A DNA stretch of 64,000 bases, taken from Paractinoplanes lichenicola. GTDB lineage: Bacteria > Actinomycetota > Actinomycetes > Mycobacteriales > Micromonosporaceae. A program made the translations under genes and the position numbers. Under the pieces are notes generated by a model. The model made no database searches and had not been told where the DNA came from. It saw only the letters and a list, made by a program, of their open reading frames with translations. Positions within the stretch are counted from its first letter, which is position 1, and each line of letters opens with the position of its first letter. Shown in pieces: positions 18,722-26,823 of the stretch. Where the stretch lies: assembly GCF_016785085.1 (NCBI RefSeq), contig NZ_JAENHO010000005.1, positions 310,001-374,000 on the forward strand, given 5' to 3'.

Positions 18722-20166
18722 TGCGGTGTCCACGAACGTTGACCGGGTTGGGTCCGGTGGTGTTGTGGATCCTCGTTCACGGGTGTGAGCGAGCGACTCC
18801 CCACCAGAGCTGGTGGGGCGGGCCTGCGCCGGCCAAGGGACCCTGATGCTGCCGGCCGGGGTGGCCGGCGGCGTGGGTCACGCCGTGCCGGGCCGGCACC
18901 GGGCAGGTGTCGTCCGGCTCGACGGTGCGTGACCACCCCGGAACACGGTTGTGCGGGGGTGGTGGGGGCGCCGCCCGGGGTGCGGGTGGCGATGGTGAAC
19001 GCCGCGGCGAGGTCGCGATGCCCGGCGAACGTGCAGTGTGGGCAGGTCATGGTCCTGCCGCGGGGTTTGCTGATCTTCTGGTGGCAGGCGGGGCAGGTCG
19101 ATGAGGTGCCGCGTTCGTCGACCAGATGGACGCGGATCCCGGCCAGGGCGGCTTTGTCCTGCAGGATGTGCAGGGTGCGGCCGAGTTGCCATTGCCGTAG
19201 CCGCAGGTTGTGCCGCCGCCCGGCGGGTTTGTTCAGGACCCCGCGCGGGTCACCGACGGTCAGGACGCCGATCCGCTGCTCGACGGCCCAGCTGATCAGG
19301 GTAGTGGTGGCTTCGTGCAGGGCCTGGCCCGTGCGGCGGCGGTGCCGGGCTTCGACCAGCCGGGCCCGGCGCCGCATCTTGCGCCACCGCCGTGACCCCT
19401 TCTGCCCTTTCTTGGGGGCATGCCCGGCGGTCGCGCGGCGTCGGTGTTTGGTGTCGGCCAGGTGCATGCGGTGTTCGGCCCGGATGGCTCGTCCGGAGAT
19501 CAGCAGGCCGGTGCCGTCGGCCGGGTTGGCGGCCGCGTAGGGATGGATGATCCCGAGGTCTACCCCGGCCACCCGGCCGGGGTCGGGTCCGGTGCCGGGC
19601 GGATAGGTGGCGACCGGGAGTTCGGCGGTGACATCCAGCCATAACCGGCCGGCGTCGAACAGCAGGGTGACCGAGCGTACGGTGCCGGGCGGGTAGGGCA
19701 CGCTGCGGTCCAGGCGGACCAGCACCGGCGGGCAGCCCCGCGCGGCGGGGAGGCGTACCTGCCGCCCGGACACCGTGAATGTGCCGTGGTACCAGCGGAT
19801 CGGCATCAGGGCCCGCCGGCGTCGCGGGTAGCGGACCTCGTGGTGGCCGGCTTTACGGCGGGCGGCAGCGGAAAACCAGGCGTCGGAGTATCGGCGTAGC
19901 ACCGACCGTGCCCCGGTGCTGTCCAACTCACCGAACGTGCCCGGCCCGGACGCCGCCAACAACCCGCACAGCTCCGGGAAACCGGCGACCGGTTTGTCAC
20001 CGCGCCTGCGGTGCCAGGTGTTGATCTCCAGGATGCATGCCCACACGTCACCGCCCGCCCGCAGCAACCCGAAGCAGCGTTGCCGTTGAGCGCGGGTCAG
20101 TCGCAGGCCGATCCGGGCGGTGCGGTGCACGACCGGGCCGGTGGCAACGTTGCGACGTCTAGGCAT
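18718..20166 (-). CDS. tnpB: TnpB-family RNA-guided nuclease
   Basis: The 482-residue protein has an N-terminal HTH/beta region and a RuvC domain. RuvC-I is GVDLGIIHPYAAAN near residue 195. The RuvC-II position reads VLTVGDPRGVL, so Asp replaces the usual Glu, as in some actinobacterial TnpB proteins. The zinc finger and RuvC-III are STCPACHQ, MTCPHC and GHRDLAAAF. Residues after about 410 are Pro/Arg/Gly-rich, as expected where the gene's 3' end overlaps an omega RNA. No TnpA or serine recombinase is adjacent, so it is a solo (IS1341-like) copy. Confidence 0.92.
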   Translation of the reverse strand: MPRRRNVATGPVVHRTARIGLRLTRAQRQRCFGLLRAGGDVWACILEINTWHRRRGDKPVAGFPELCGLLAASGPGTFGELDSTGARSVLRRYSDAWFSAAARRKAGHHEVRYPRRRRALMPIRWYHGTFTVSGRQVRLPAARGCPPVLVRLDRSVPYPPGTVRSVTLLFDAGRLWLDVTAELPVATYPPGTGPDPGRVAGVDLGIIHPYAAANPADGTGLLISGRAIRAEHRMHLADTKHRRRATAGHAPKKGQKGSRRWRKMRRRARLVEARHRRRTGQALHEATTTLISWAVEQRIGVLTVGDPRGVLNKPAGRRHNLRLRQWQLGRTLHILQDKAALAGIRVHLVDERGTSSTCPACHQKISKPRGRTMTCPHCTFAGHRDLAAAFTIATRTPGGAPTTPAQPCSGVVTHRRAGRHLPGAGPARRDPRRRPPRPAASGSLGRRRPAPPALVGSRSLTPVNEDPQHHRTQPGQRSWTPH

Positions 20167-20241
20167 ACGACCATCGTGTCACACGACCACTGAACACGCG
20201 ACCACCAGAAAACCCGGCGAACATTGGTAGTCACCGCACTA
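18719..20241 (-). mobile_element. Solo TnpB element with short inverted ends
   Basis: TAGTGCGGTG at 18719-18728 and its exact complement CACCGCACTA at 20232-20241 bracket tnpB. They may be the element borders. IS605-type elements normally end in palindromes rather than inverted repeats, so the boundary is tentative. The left copy begins at the ribonuclease stop codon. Confidence 0.5.
18722..18860 (-). ncRNA. Probable omega RNA at the tnpB 3' end
   Basis: In TnpB systems the guide (omega) RNA overlaps the tnpB 3' end and runs to the right end of the element. The low-complexity C-terminal coding region fits that. If so, the guide would come from the flanking ribonuclease 3' end near 18700-18720. 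Ends are not determined; this is inference from family knowledge and position. Confidence 0.35.
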
Positions 20242-20338
20242 GCGGTTCCGCCGGCGCAGGCTAGCAACCCAGCCTCCTAGGACGCCTTCGGTCGGGCGGT
20301 CGGTCGCGAGATGCGGCCTCCAGCGGCGATTGCGGCGG

Positions 20339-20758
20339 TCACGGGATGCGGCTTGCGGTGATCACGCGGTTGGCCAGGGCGGTCAGCGTGCGGCGGTCGT
20401 CGGGCGGCAGGGTGGCGGTGAGGGCCGCTATGTGTTCGGCGAACTCGGCTGCGCCCTGAGCGGCCAGGCGGCGGCCCTCGTCGGTGATCGACACGAGGGT
20501 CACCCGGCGGTCGGCGGCGGTCGGCACCCGGGTGACCAGGCCCCGGCGCTGCGCGCGGTCGACCAGGCCGCTGATCGAGGACTTGTCGAGGCCCAGGTGA
20601 CGGCCCAGGTCCTGCATCGTCGGCTCGTGGTCGCGGAGGATGCCGAGCATGCGCGTCTGGATCAGCGACAGGTCGTGCCGCCCGGCGATCTCGGCCAGCG
20701 CGTTCTGCACCAGGAACGAGAGCTGAGCGAGCGCGTCCACCAGATCGTCGTCAATCAC
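20339..20758 (-). CDS. MarR-family transcriptional regulator
   Basis: The 139-residue winged-helix protein shows LSLIQTRMLGIL, the recognition helix LDKSSISGLVDRA and the wing region VPTAADRRVTLVSIT. There is no N-terminal redox Cys. It is divergent from an oxidoreductase gene with a perfect palindrome between them, the usual layout of a ligand-responsive repressor with its target. The ligand is unknown. Confidence 0.9.
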   Translation of the reverse strand: MIDDDLVDALAQLSFLVQNALAEIAGRHDLSLIQTRMLGILRDHEPTMQDLGRHLGLDKSSISGLVDRAQRRGLVTRVPTAADRRVTLVSITDEGRRLAAQGAAEFAEHIAALTATLPPDDRRTLTALANRVITASRIP

Positions 20759-20778
20759 AGGGGGATCCTATCCGAGAC

Positions 20779-20816
20779 GGTTCGTGGTACAAACTAATTA
20801 GTACGTGCCACGAACC
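20779..20816. promoter_or_regulatory. MarR operator/promoter palindrome
   Basis: GGTTCGTGG at 20779-20787 and CCACGAACC at 20808-20816 form perfect 9-bp arms around an AT-rich centre that itself contains the palindrome ACTAATTAGT. It lies between the divergent MarR and oxidoreductase genes, 20 bases from either coding region, and is the likely repressor site. Confidence 0.75.
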
Positions 20817-20835
20817 AATGTCCGGGGAGGACGTC

Positions 20836-21828
20836 ATGAAGATCCATGCCGCGGTGGTGAGCTCGTTCGACCGGCCGCCCGCGTACGAGCCGTTCGAGCT
20901 GCCGGCGCCCGATGCTGGTCAGGCGCTCGTCGACGTATTGGCCGTCGGGCTGCACCCGCGGGTGCGCAGCGGGGCGTCGGGGCGGCACTACACGAGCACG
21001 GGTGAGCTGCCGATGGTGCCGGGCGTCGACGGGGTCGGGCGGCTCGAGGACGGCCGGACGGTCTACTTCGTCGCCGACGACGAGCTGGTGGGCCCGCTGG
21101 CCACCCGTACGGTGATCGACACCCGCCGCTGCGTCGAGCTGCCCGCCGGGGCCGACCCGGTGCGGATCGCCGCGGCCATGAACCCGGCGATGTCGTCCTG
21201 GGTCGCCCTGCGCCGCCGGGTGCCGCTGCGGCCGGGGCAGTCGGTGCTGGTGCTGGGTGCGGGCGGCAACGCGGGCGCGATGGCGATGCGGGTCGCCTCG
21301 CTGCTCGGTGCGGGCCGGGTCGTCGGCGCGGCCCGCCACCCGCACAGCGAGATCGCGGCACAGGCCGGCACGGCTCGTTGCTCGGACGGCGAGATCGCGG
21401 CACCAGCCGGCGCTGCTTCCGGCTCGGCCGCTGAGGTTGTGTCGCTCGCTGACGTGGGGGAGGTGGCGGCCGACGTTGATGTGGTGCTCGATTACTTGTG
21501 GGGTGCTCCGGCGGCGGAGGCGATGATGGCCGTCCTGCGGGCCCGGGCGGATCGCGGCCGGGAGCTCAACTGGGTGCAGATCGGCTCGGTGGCCGGCCCG
21601 ACGATCGAGTTGCCGTCGGTGGCGTTGCGGTCGGCCAACTTCCGGCTGCAGGGCAACGGGCAGGGCGCGGTGTCGGCGCGGGCCTATCTGGCCGAGTTGC
21701 CGGCCCTGATCGACGAGATCGTGGCGGGCCGGTTGTCGCTGCGGACCCGCACGGCGCCGCTGGCCGACGTCGAGCGGGTCTGGGTGGCGGCCGAGGAGCC
21801 CGGCGTGCGAACCGTGCTGGTGCCTTAG
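20836..21828 (+). CDS. Zinc-independent MDR-family oxidoreductase
   Basis: The 330-residue protein is a medium-chain dehydrogenase/quinone-reductase relative. It has a GroES-like N-terminal half (MVPGVDGVGRL) and a Rossmann half with VLVLGAGGNAGAMAMRVA near residue 140. The GHE zinc motif of alcohol dehydrogenases is absent. Around residue 175 there is a small internal duplication, EIAAQAGTA and EIAAPAGAA, in a surface loop. The start at 20836 has SD GGGGAGGA; an ATG at 20818 is less well placed. It is likely repressed by the divergent MarR protein. Confidence 0.88.
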   Translation: MKIHAAVVSSFDRPPAYEPFELPAPDAGQALVDVLAVGLHPRVRSGASGRHYTSTGELPMVPGVDGVGRLEDGRTVYFVADDELVGPLATRTVIDTRRCVELPAGADPVRIAAAMNPAMSSWVALRRRVPLRPGQSVLVLGAGGNAGAMAMRVASLLGAGRVVGAARHPHSEIAAQAGTARCSDGEIAAPAGAASGSAAEVVSLADVGEVAADVDVVLDYLWGAPAAEAMMAVLRARADRGRELNWVQIGSVAGPTIELPSVALRSANFRLQGNGQGAVSARAYLAELPALIDEIVAGRLSLRTRTAPLADVERVWVAAEEPGVRTVLVP

Positions 21829-23024
21829 CTCCGGGGATGGCCCATGGTCACCGGGTCGGGGCCGCCCAGGGCCGCCGAGACGAGGTCGGCCAGCTTCCAC
21901 ATGGCCTGATCATTGTCTTCGGAAGCCTTCCAGCACAGGAAGTTGACGACCCCGTCCCAGTCGCGGGCGTTCAGCGTGATCGGCACCGGGGTGGCCGGTG
22001 TCTTGGCGGCCTTCGCGGCGGTGTCGATCGTGGCTCGGGCGGCCGTGTCGTCCTCGGTGCTTCCGTACGCGGCCAGAACCTGCCGCCACTCGGCCGCGGT
22101 CAGGGTGGCCTGGTAGTCGCGGTTCTCGCCCAGGCCCAGGTCGTCCGGGGTCTTCTCGGGGATCGTGAACTCGCACCAGGGCGACCAGCCGGCCGCCCCG
22201 ATCATCGGTGGCGTGCCCCGCACCCGCCAGCGGTAGGACTCGCCGTGCTTCAGCGCCTTGTGCCGGAACAGCTCGAGGGTCGCCTGCAGCGGGGCGCCGT
22301 AGTCCCCGGCCACCTGCAGGTCGTCGGCGGTGCGGCCGTAGACGCCGGTGAGCTGGAACGTGGACTCGACGCGGTGCAGCCCGGAGGTCGCCGTGAAGGA
22401 GGCCGACAGGGTGGGGCGCACAGTGTCCAGGACGGGCCGCTCCGAACCGGCCACGCAGACGCGGCCGTCGGTGCTCATCCCGGTGGGCAGGGCCGCGCCG
22501 GCGTAGCGGGGGTCGTTCGGGTCGGCCGACGGCTCGTCGTACAGCCGGTCCAGGCCCGCCGTCTCGTAGCCGCAGATCATGCTGTCGGTCAGGTTGAGCT
22601 GCTCGGCGATCACGGCCTGGCAGTCGGCCAGCGACAGGGGAGTCGGCAACGACCCCGCCGAGGGGCCGGAGGCGGGCGGATGCGGGCTCGCGGCGACCGC
22701 CGAGCGCGGGGCGGAGTCGCGGTTGGCGGGCTTGGTCACGATCACCGTGAGGATGCACAGCAGGACGACGATGCCGCCGCCGACGGCCATCCGGACCAGC
22801 TTCCCCGACGGACCCTCGGCCCGCGGGCGAGCCGGGGACAGGCCTGCGGCGGGAGTGCCGGTCGGGGACGTGCCTGCTGCGGAAAGTGGGGCGGGAGTGA
22901 CGGCCGGGACGGCAGGCGCCGGTGCCGGACCCCGAGGGCGGCGCGGGGCGAGCCGGCGGCCCAGCAGGATCCCGGCGACGGCGGCGGCCAGGACCATCCA
23001 CCCGGTGCGGCGTGACGAGGTCAC
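21825..23024 (-). CDS. Membrane-anchored hypothetical protein
   Basis: This protein of about 399 residues has a short N-terminal hydrophobic stretch, a Pro/Ala-rich linker, and a strong membrane helix near residue 80. A long extracytoplasmic part contains four or more cysteines (SLADCQAVI, MICGYE, GRVCVAG, SPWCEFT). The segment from about residue 190 (FQLTGVYGR to SPWCEFTI) reads like an Fn3-type beta domain. The GTG at 23024 is chosen, because an ATG at 23075 would fall in the dispersed repeat upstream. Convergent with the oxidoreductase gene by a four-base overlap. Function unknown. Confidence 0.7.
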   Translation of the reverse strand: MTSSRRTGWMVLAAAVAGILLGRRLAPRRPRGPAPAPAVPAVTPAPLSAAGTSPTGTPAAGLSPARPRAEGPSGKLVRMAVGGGIVVLLCILTVIVTKPANRDSAPRSAVAASPHPPASGPSAGSLPTPLSLADCQAVIAEQLNLTDSMICGYETAGLDRLYDEPSADPNDPRYAGAALPTGMSTDGRVCVAGSERPVLDTVRPTLSASFTATSGLHRVESTFQLTGVYGRTADDLQVAGDYGAPLQATLELFRHKALKHGESYRWRVRGTPPMIGAAGWSPWCEFTIPEKTPDDLGLGENRDYQATLTAAEWRQVLAAYGSTEDDTAARATIDTAAKAAKTPATPVPITLNARDWDGVVNFLCWKASEDNDQAMWKLADLVSAALGGPDPVTMGHPRS

Positions 23025-23069
23025 ACCTGTCCTATCGGCGGCGCGGCCCGGGGTTTTAGGGACGCCACC

Positions 23070-23199
23070 ACTCACTCAGGTCGCCCGGGTGGGCTTCGCG
23101 TTCTGGACGCGTCAGCGGCCAGCGAAGCCCGCCCGGGTCCCCGCGGGAGCGACGGTCCGTCACCCACCACCCCGCTGGGACAGCTGGATCTTGATCTTA
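23070..23199 (-). repeat. Dispersed structured 3' element, copy A
   Basis: Reading on the minus strand, this ~130-nt element starts at the panB stop codon. A second copy (26066-26204) follows the DUF350 gene in the same orientation relative to its gene. It contains a 16-bp stem (CCCGGGTGGGCTTCGC against GCGAAGCCCGCCCGGG) around a ~22-nt loop. One stem pair is swapped, G-C against C-G, between copies and others change to G-U wobbles, which suggests the fold is selected. Confidence 0.75.
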
Positions 23200-24027
23200 G
23201 AAAGTGTGCTCCGCGGAGGGGAACTCGCCGCCGCGCACCTCGGCCGCGAACTGCTGCGTGGCCTGCGAGAGCGCACCCGCGAGGTCGGCGTACTGCTTGA
23301 CGAAGCGGGGCGTGCGACCAGTCCGCAGACCGGCCATGTCTTGCCAGACCAGCACCTGGGCATCCGTGTCGGGGCCGGCGCCGATGCCCACGGTCGGGAT
23401 CTCGAGCTCCTTGGTGATCGTCTTGGCCACCTCGCCCGGCACCATCTCGAGCACCACGGCGAACGCGCCCGCCTCGGCCACCGCGCGGGCATCCGCCAGC
23501 ACCTCGGCGCCCTGGTTGTCGCGGCCCTGCACGCGGTAGCCGCCGATGGTGTGCTCGCTCTGCGGCGTGAAGCCGACGTGGCCCATGACCGGGATGCCCG
23601 CGCCGACCAGCGCCTCGACCTGAGCGGCGACGCGACGGCCGCCCTCGAGCTTGACGGCGTGGGCGCCGCCCTCCTTCATGAACCGGACGGCCGTGCGCAG
23701 CGCCTGCGTCGGGCCCTCCTCGTAGCTGCCGAAGGGCAGGTCGGCCACGATCAGCGCGGTCTTGGTGGCCCGGACGACGGCGCGGACCAGCGGGATCAGC
23801 TCGTCGACGGTGATCGGCAGGGTGGTCTCGTGGCCGAAGACGTTGTTGGCGGCCGAGTCGCCGACCAGCAGCACGGGCACGCCGTTCTGGTCGAAGATCG
23901 AGGCCGTGTACTGGTCGTAGGAGGTCAGCATCGGCCAGCGGTCGCCGCGGCTCTTGGCGGCGATGAGGTCGCGGGTGCGTACCCGGCGGGTGGGCGGGCC
24001 ACCGTACAGGGTGGGGATCTCCGACAT
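23197..24027 (-). CDS. panB: 3-methyl-2-oxobutanoate hydroxymethyltransferase
   Basis: The 276-residue enzyme makes ketopantoate in pantothenate and CoA synthesis. Its (beta/alpha)8 motifs are clear: [14 protein letters not shown] near residue 32, VGDSAANN near 55, metal and substrate segments [30 protein letters not shown] and [19 protein letters not shown]. The ATG at 24027 is the usual start just before [13 protein letters not shown]. panC and panD are not nearby. The stop is followed at once by the structured repeat. Confidence 0.97.
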   Translation of the reverse strand: MSEIPTLYGGPPTRRVRTRDLIAAKSRGDRWPMLTSYDQYTASIFDQNGVPVLLVGDSAANNVFGHETTLPITVDELIPLVRAVVRATKTALIVADLPFGSYEEGPTQALRTAVRFMKEGGAHAVKLEGGRRVAAQVEALVGAGIPVMGHVGFTPQSEHTIGGYRVQGRDNQGAEVLADARAVAEAGAFAVVLEMVPGEVAKTITKELEIPTVGIGAGPDTDAQVLVWQDMAGLRTGRTPRFVKQYADLAGALSQATQQFAAEVRGGEFPSAEHTF

Positions 24028-24162
24028 CGTGCGCTCCTTCCCTCGAGGCCGCGTGGATGCGGTCCCCGGGTGCGGATTCGATCGTCGCACCCGGGCCGGC
24101 GCCGCGGTCAGGGGCGAGTGGAGGTTTTCACACCCCAGGCCGTCGTAGGGGGGTGGTGCCAG

Positions 24163-24178
24163 CGTAATCTCGGCGTAA
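24163..24178 (+). promoter_or_regulatory. Direct repeat in the glnA2 leader region
   Basis: GTAAT occurs twice, 11 bases apart start to start, about 45-60 bases before the glnA2 start. This is the spacing of GlnR (and PhoP) binding half-sites in actinobacteria, though each half-site only partly fits the consensus. A role in nitrogen control is inference. Confidence 0.35.
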
Positions 24179-24221
24179 TTGGGCCGGGGAAGACTGGCTT
24201 GTCAAGTCATCACTACTAGGG

Positions 24222-25580
24222 GTGAACGTGGACCGACAGCAGGAGTTCGTGCTTCGTACTCTGGAGGAGCGCGACATCCGTTTTGTCCGGCTCTGGTTCA
24301 CCGATGTGCTGGGCACGCTCAAGAGCGTCTCCGTGGCCCCGGCCGAGCTCGAGTCCGCCTTCGAGGAGGGCATGGGCATCGACGGCTCGGCGATCGAGGG
24401 CTTCGCCCGGGTCTACGAGTCGGACATGGTCGCCATGCCCGACCCGACGACGTTCCAGGTCTTCCCGTTCGAGGGTGGCGCCAGCGGCGAGAGCGCCCGC
24501 ATGTTCTGCGACATCCTGCTGCCCGACGGCAGTGCCGCGTGGGCCGACCCGCGTCACGTGCTGCGCCGCATGCTGGCCAAGGCGGCCGAGAAGGGCTTCA
24601 CCTTCTACACCCACCCCGAGGTCGAGTTCTTCCTAGTGCAGGACGGCCCGCTCGACGGCTCGGTGCCGGTCCCGGTCGACAACGGCGGCTACTTCGACCA
24701 CACCACCCACTCGATCGCCCGCGACTTCCGCCGCCAGGCCGTGCTCGCGCTCGAGCGGATCGGCATCTCGGTCGAGTTCAGCCACCACGAGGTCGCCCCC
24801 GGCCAGCAGGAGATCGACCTGCGCTACGCCGACGCGCTGACCACTGCCGACAACATCATGACGTTCCGGCACGTGGTCAAGGAGGTCGCGCTCTCGCAGA
24901 ACGTGCGGGCCACGTTCATGCCGAAGCCGTACACCGACCAGCCCGGCAGCGGCATGCACACGCACCTCTCGCTGATGGAGGGCGAGCGGAACGCGTTCTA
25001 CGACGCCGACGACCCGCAGAAGCTGTCCAAGACCGCGCGCTCGTTCATCGCCGGCCTGCTCGTGCACGCGCGGGAATACACCGCCGTCACGAACCAGTAC
25101 GTGAACTCGTACAAGCGGCTCTTCCCGCTGCAGCTGCCCAACGTCGTGACCGAGTCGCCCGCGTTCGTCAGCTGGGGCCACCTCAACCGCTCGGCGCTGG
25201 TGCGCGTGCCCGCGTTCGGCAAGCCCAGCTCGGCCCGCGTCGAGGTCCGCTCGATCGACTCCGCGACCAACCCCTACCTGGCCTTCGCCGTGCTGCTGGG
25301 CGCGGGCCTCAAGGGCATCGAGGAGGGCTACGAGCTGCCCCCGGGCGCCGAGGACGACGTGTGGTCGCTCTCCCCGGCCGAGCGCAAGGCGGCCGGCTAC
25401 GAGGCGCTCCCGGAAAACTTGTCCGAGGCGATCGACGTGATGAGCAAGTCGGAGCTGATCGCCGAGGTGCTCGGTGAGCACGTTTTCGACTTCTTCCTGC
25501 GCAACAAAACGGCCGAATGGGAGCAGTACCGGCGCGAGGTGACGCCGTACGAGAGGCAGCGTTACCTGGGCGCGCTGTAA
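24222..25580 (+). CDS. glnA2: Glutamine synthetase, type I (GlnA2-like)
   Basis: The 452-residue protein has GS-I signatures: FTDVLGTLKSV, MGIDGSAIEGFARV, EVEFFLV with catalytic glutamates, the ATP-site KPYTDQPGSGMHTHLSL, and NRSALVRVPAF near residue 325. It is shorter in places than GlnA1, and the adenylylation-site region reads ELPPGAED rather than the classic Tyr loop. This matches GlnA2-type proteins of mycobacteria and Streptomyces, which may act on other amines or be non-adenylylated. It starts at a GTG (24222). glnE lies 3.7 kb downstream, a conserved association. Confidence 0.93.
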   Translation: MNVDRQQEFVLRTLEERDIRFVRLWFTDVLGTLKSVSVAPAELESAFEEGMGIDGSAIEGFARVYESDMVAMPDPTTFQVFPFEGGASGESARMFCDILLPDGSAAWADPRHVLRRMLAKAAEKGFTFYTHPEVEFFLVQDGPLDGSVPVPVDNGGYFDHTTHSIARDFRRQAVLALERIGISVEFSHHEVAPGQQEIDLRYADALTTADNIMTFRHVVKEVALSQNVRATFMPKPYTDQPGSGMHTHLSLMEGERNAFYDADDPQKLSKTARSFIAGLLVHAREYTAVTNQYVNSYKRLFPLQLPNVVTESPAFVSWGHLNRSALVRVPAFGKPSSARVEVRSIDSATNPYLAFAVLLGAGLKGIEEGYELPPGAEDDVWSLSPAERKAAGYEALPENLSEAIDVMSKSELIAEVLGEHVFDFFLRNKTAEWEQYRREVTPYERQRYLGAL

Positions 25581-25600
25581 AGACGTAGACCTGGTCTTGT

Positions 25601-25638
25601 ACGGTCTCTCTGACGTCGCGCGACAAGGGAGAGACCGT
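25601..25638 (+). promoter_or_regulatory. Hairpin covering a ribosome-binding site
   Basis: ACGGTCTCTC at 25601-25610 pairs perfectly with GAGAGACCGT at 25629-25638. The right arm covers the end of the SD (AAGGGAGA) and the first bases of the GTG start codon of the DUF350 gene. The hairpin could hold translation off until melted or bound. Confidence 0.6.
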
Positions 25639-26062
25639 GCTGGAAGATCTGCTCGAGGGCGCTGGCCGCAGCCTCGTTTTCGGAATCGTCGGCATCGGGC
25701 TGATGGCGGTGGGCTACGTCCTCGTCGACCTGCTCACGCCGGGCAAGCTGCGCGACCTGATCTTCGTGGAGCGCAACCCCAACGCGTCGCTGCTGCTGGC
25801 GTCCAACCAGCTCGGCATCGCCGCCATCGTGTTCACGGCGATCTTCACGTCGTACGACTCGTTCGGCCAGGGCCTGGCGTCGACCGTGCTGTTCGGCATC
25901 ATCGGCATCGGCATCATGGGGCTGGCGTTCCTGGTGCTCGACTGGATGACCCCCGGCAAGCTGGGCGAGGTCATCTGCACCCCGGAACGCCACGGCGGCG
26001 CCCTGGTCAGCTCGGCCTCCCACTTCGGGGCGGCTCTTATCGTGTGCGCCTGCATCTCCTGA
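25637..26062 (+). CDS. DUF350-family membrane protein
   Basis: The 141-residue protein has four hydrophobic helices in two repeated halves. Each half carries a D-(L/W)-(L/M)-TPGKL segment (DLLTPGKL near residue 32 and DWMTPGKL near 102), typical of the DUF350 repeat. Its function is unknown; relatives are often beside envelope or glutathionylspermidine-like genes. It starts at a GTG whose SD is buried in a hairpin. It is followed by copy B of the structured repeat. Confidence 0.85.
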   Translation: MLEDLLEGAGRSLVFGIVGIGLMAVGYVLVDLLTPGKLRDLIFVERNPNASLLLASNQLGIAAIVFTAIFTSYDSFGQGLASTVLFGIIGIGIMGLAFLVLDWMTPGKLGEVICTPERHGGALVSSASHFGAALIVCACIS

Positions 26063-26065
26063 TCA

Positions 26066-26204
26066 AGTTCAAGATCCAGAGGTCCCGGCGGGGTGGTGGG
26101 TGACGGACCGTCGCTCCCGCGGGGACCCGGCCGAGCTTCGCTGGCCGCTGGCGCGTCCAGAACGCGAAGCCCGGCCGGGCGACGTGCGTGAGTGGTGACG
26201 CCCC
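26066..26204 (+). repeat. Dispersed structured 3' element, copy B
   Basis: It begins four bases after the DUF350 stop codon and matches copy A (23070-23199) over about 130 nt, in opposite chromosomal orientation but the same orientation relative to its upstream gene. The 16-bp stem here uses CCCGGCCGAGCTTCGC against GCGAAGCCCGGCCGGG. The compensatory changes relative to copy A keep the pairing. Confidence 0.75.
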
Positions 26205-26310
26205 ATTCGCGCAGGTAGCACCCCACAGAGGCCCACCCGACCGGGGGACCCCCGCCCTGCCGCCATTCTATCGAGCGGGCCCGATCTTGGGTGGGGTGAG
26301 AGCGGGCGCC

Positions 26311-26337
26311 TGTGGATAACTCCGCGCCTGTGGATAA
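26311..26337. promoter_or_regulatory. Tandem DnaA-box-like motifs
   Basis: Two exact TGTGGATAA motifs (complement of the DnaA box TTATCCACA) lie at 26311-26319 and 26329-26337, 18 bases apart, 38 bases before the acetyltransferase start. They form the same module seen near 2314-2338. DnaA binding is inference. Confidence 0.5.
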
Positions 26338-26374
26338 CCGAAGCGGATCTTCCGGGCTGGGGCACAATGGCGCG

Positions 26375-26821
26375 ATGTCCATCGATCACGGGGTAGAGCT
26401 GGTGCCGGTCACGGCGCAGAACTGGCGGGACTGCGCCGGCCTGAGCGTGCACCCCGAGCAGCAGCGTTTCGTCAACGAAGTCAGCTACTACCTCTGCCTG
26501 TGCAACTACGGCGACACGTGGCATCCGCTGGCGGCGGTCAAGGGCGGCGAGATCGTCGGGTTTGCCATGTGGGGGATCGACGACGACCGCAGCGCCTGGA
26601 TCGGTGGGCTCGTCGTCGACGCCAAGCACCAGCGGCAGGGGATCGGCCACGCCATCGTGCGCACCTTGCGGGAACGGCTGATCGCCGAGCCGGGCACACC
26701 CAACGTGGCGCTCAGCTACGCCGCCGACAACACCGCGGCCAGGCATCTCTATCGGACGCTGGGCTTCCACGAGACGGGCGAGACCGAGGACACGGAGCTG
26801 GTGGCCCGCTGGACCCCGTGA
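26375..26821 (+). CDS. GNAT acetyltransferase
   Basis: The 148-residue protein has the acetyl-CoA loop motif VVDAKHQRQGIGHAIV near residue 85 and a C-terminal NTAARHLYRTLGFHETGE, the standard GNAT end. The overall pattern resembles spermine/spermidine or diamine N-acetyltransferases. The substrate is not clear. The ATG at 26375 is preferred; an in-frame ATG at 26312 would start inside the DnaA-box-like repeat. It converges on the EamA transporter gene. Confidence 0.88.
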   Translation: MSIDHGVELVPVTAQNWRDCAGLSVHPEQQRFVNEVSYYLCLCNYGDTWHPLAAVKGGEIVGFAMWGIDDDRSAWIGGLVVDAKHQRQGIGHAIVRTLRERLIAEPGTPNVALSYAADNTAARHLYRTLGFHETGETEDTELVARWTP

Positions 26822-26823
26822 AC

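Noticed and set aside
14833-18733. Long minus-strand open frames opposite the histone-like and ribonuclease genes
   Set aside because: They mirror the repeat structure and GC bias; composition is Arg/Ala/Gly-rich without domains, and no SD leads them.
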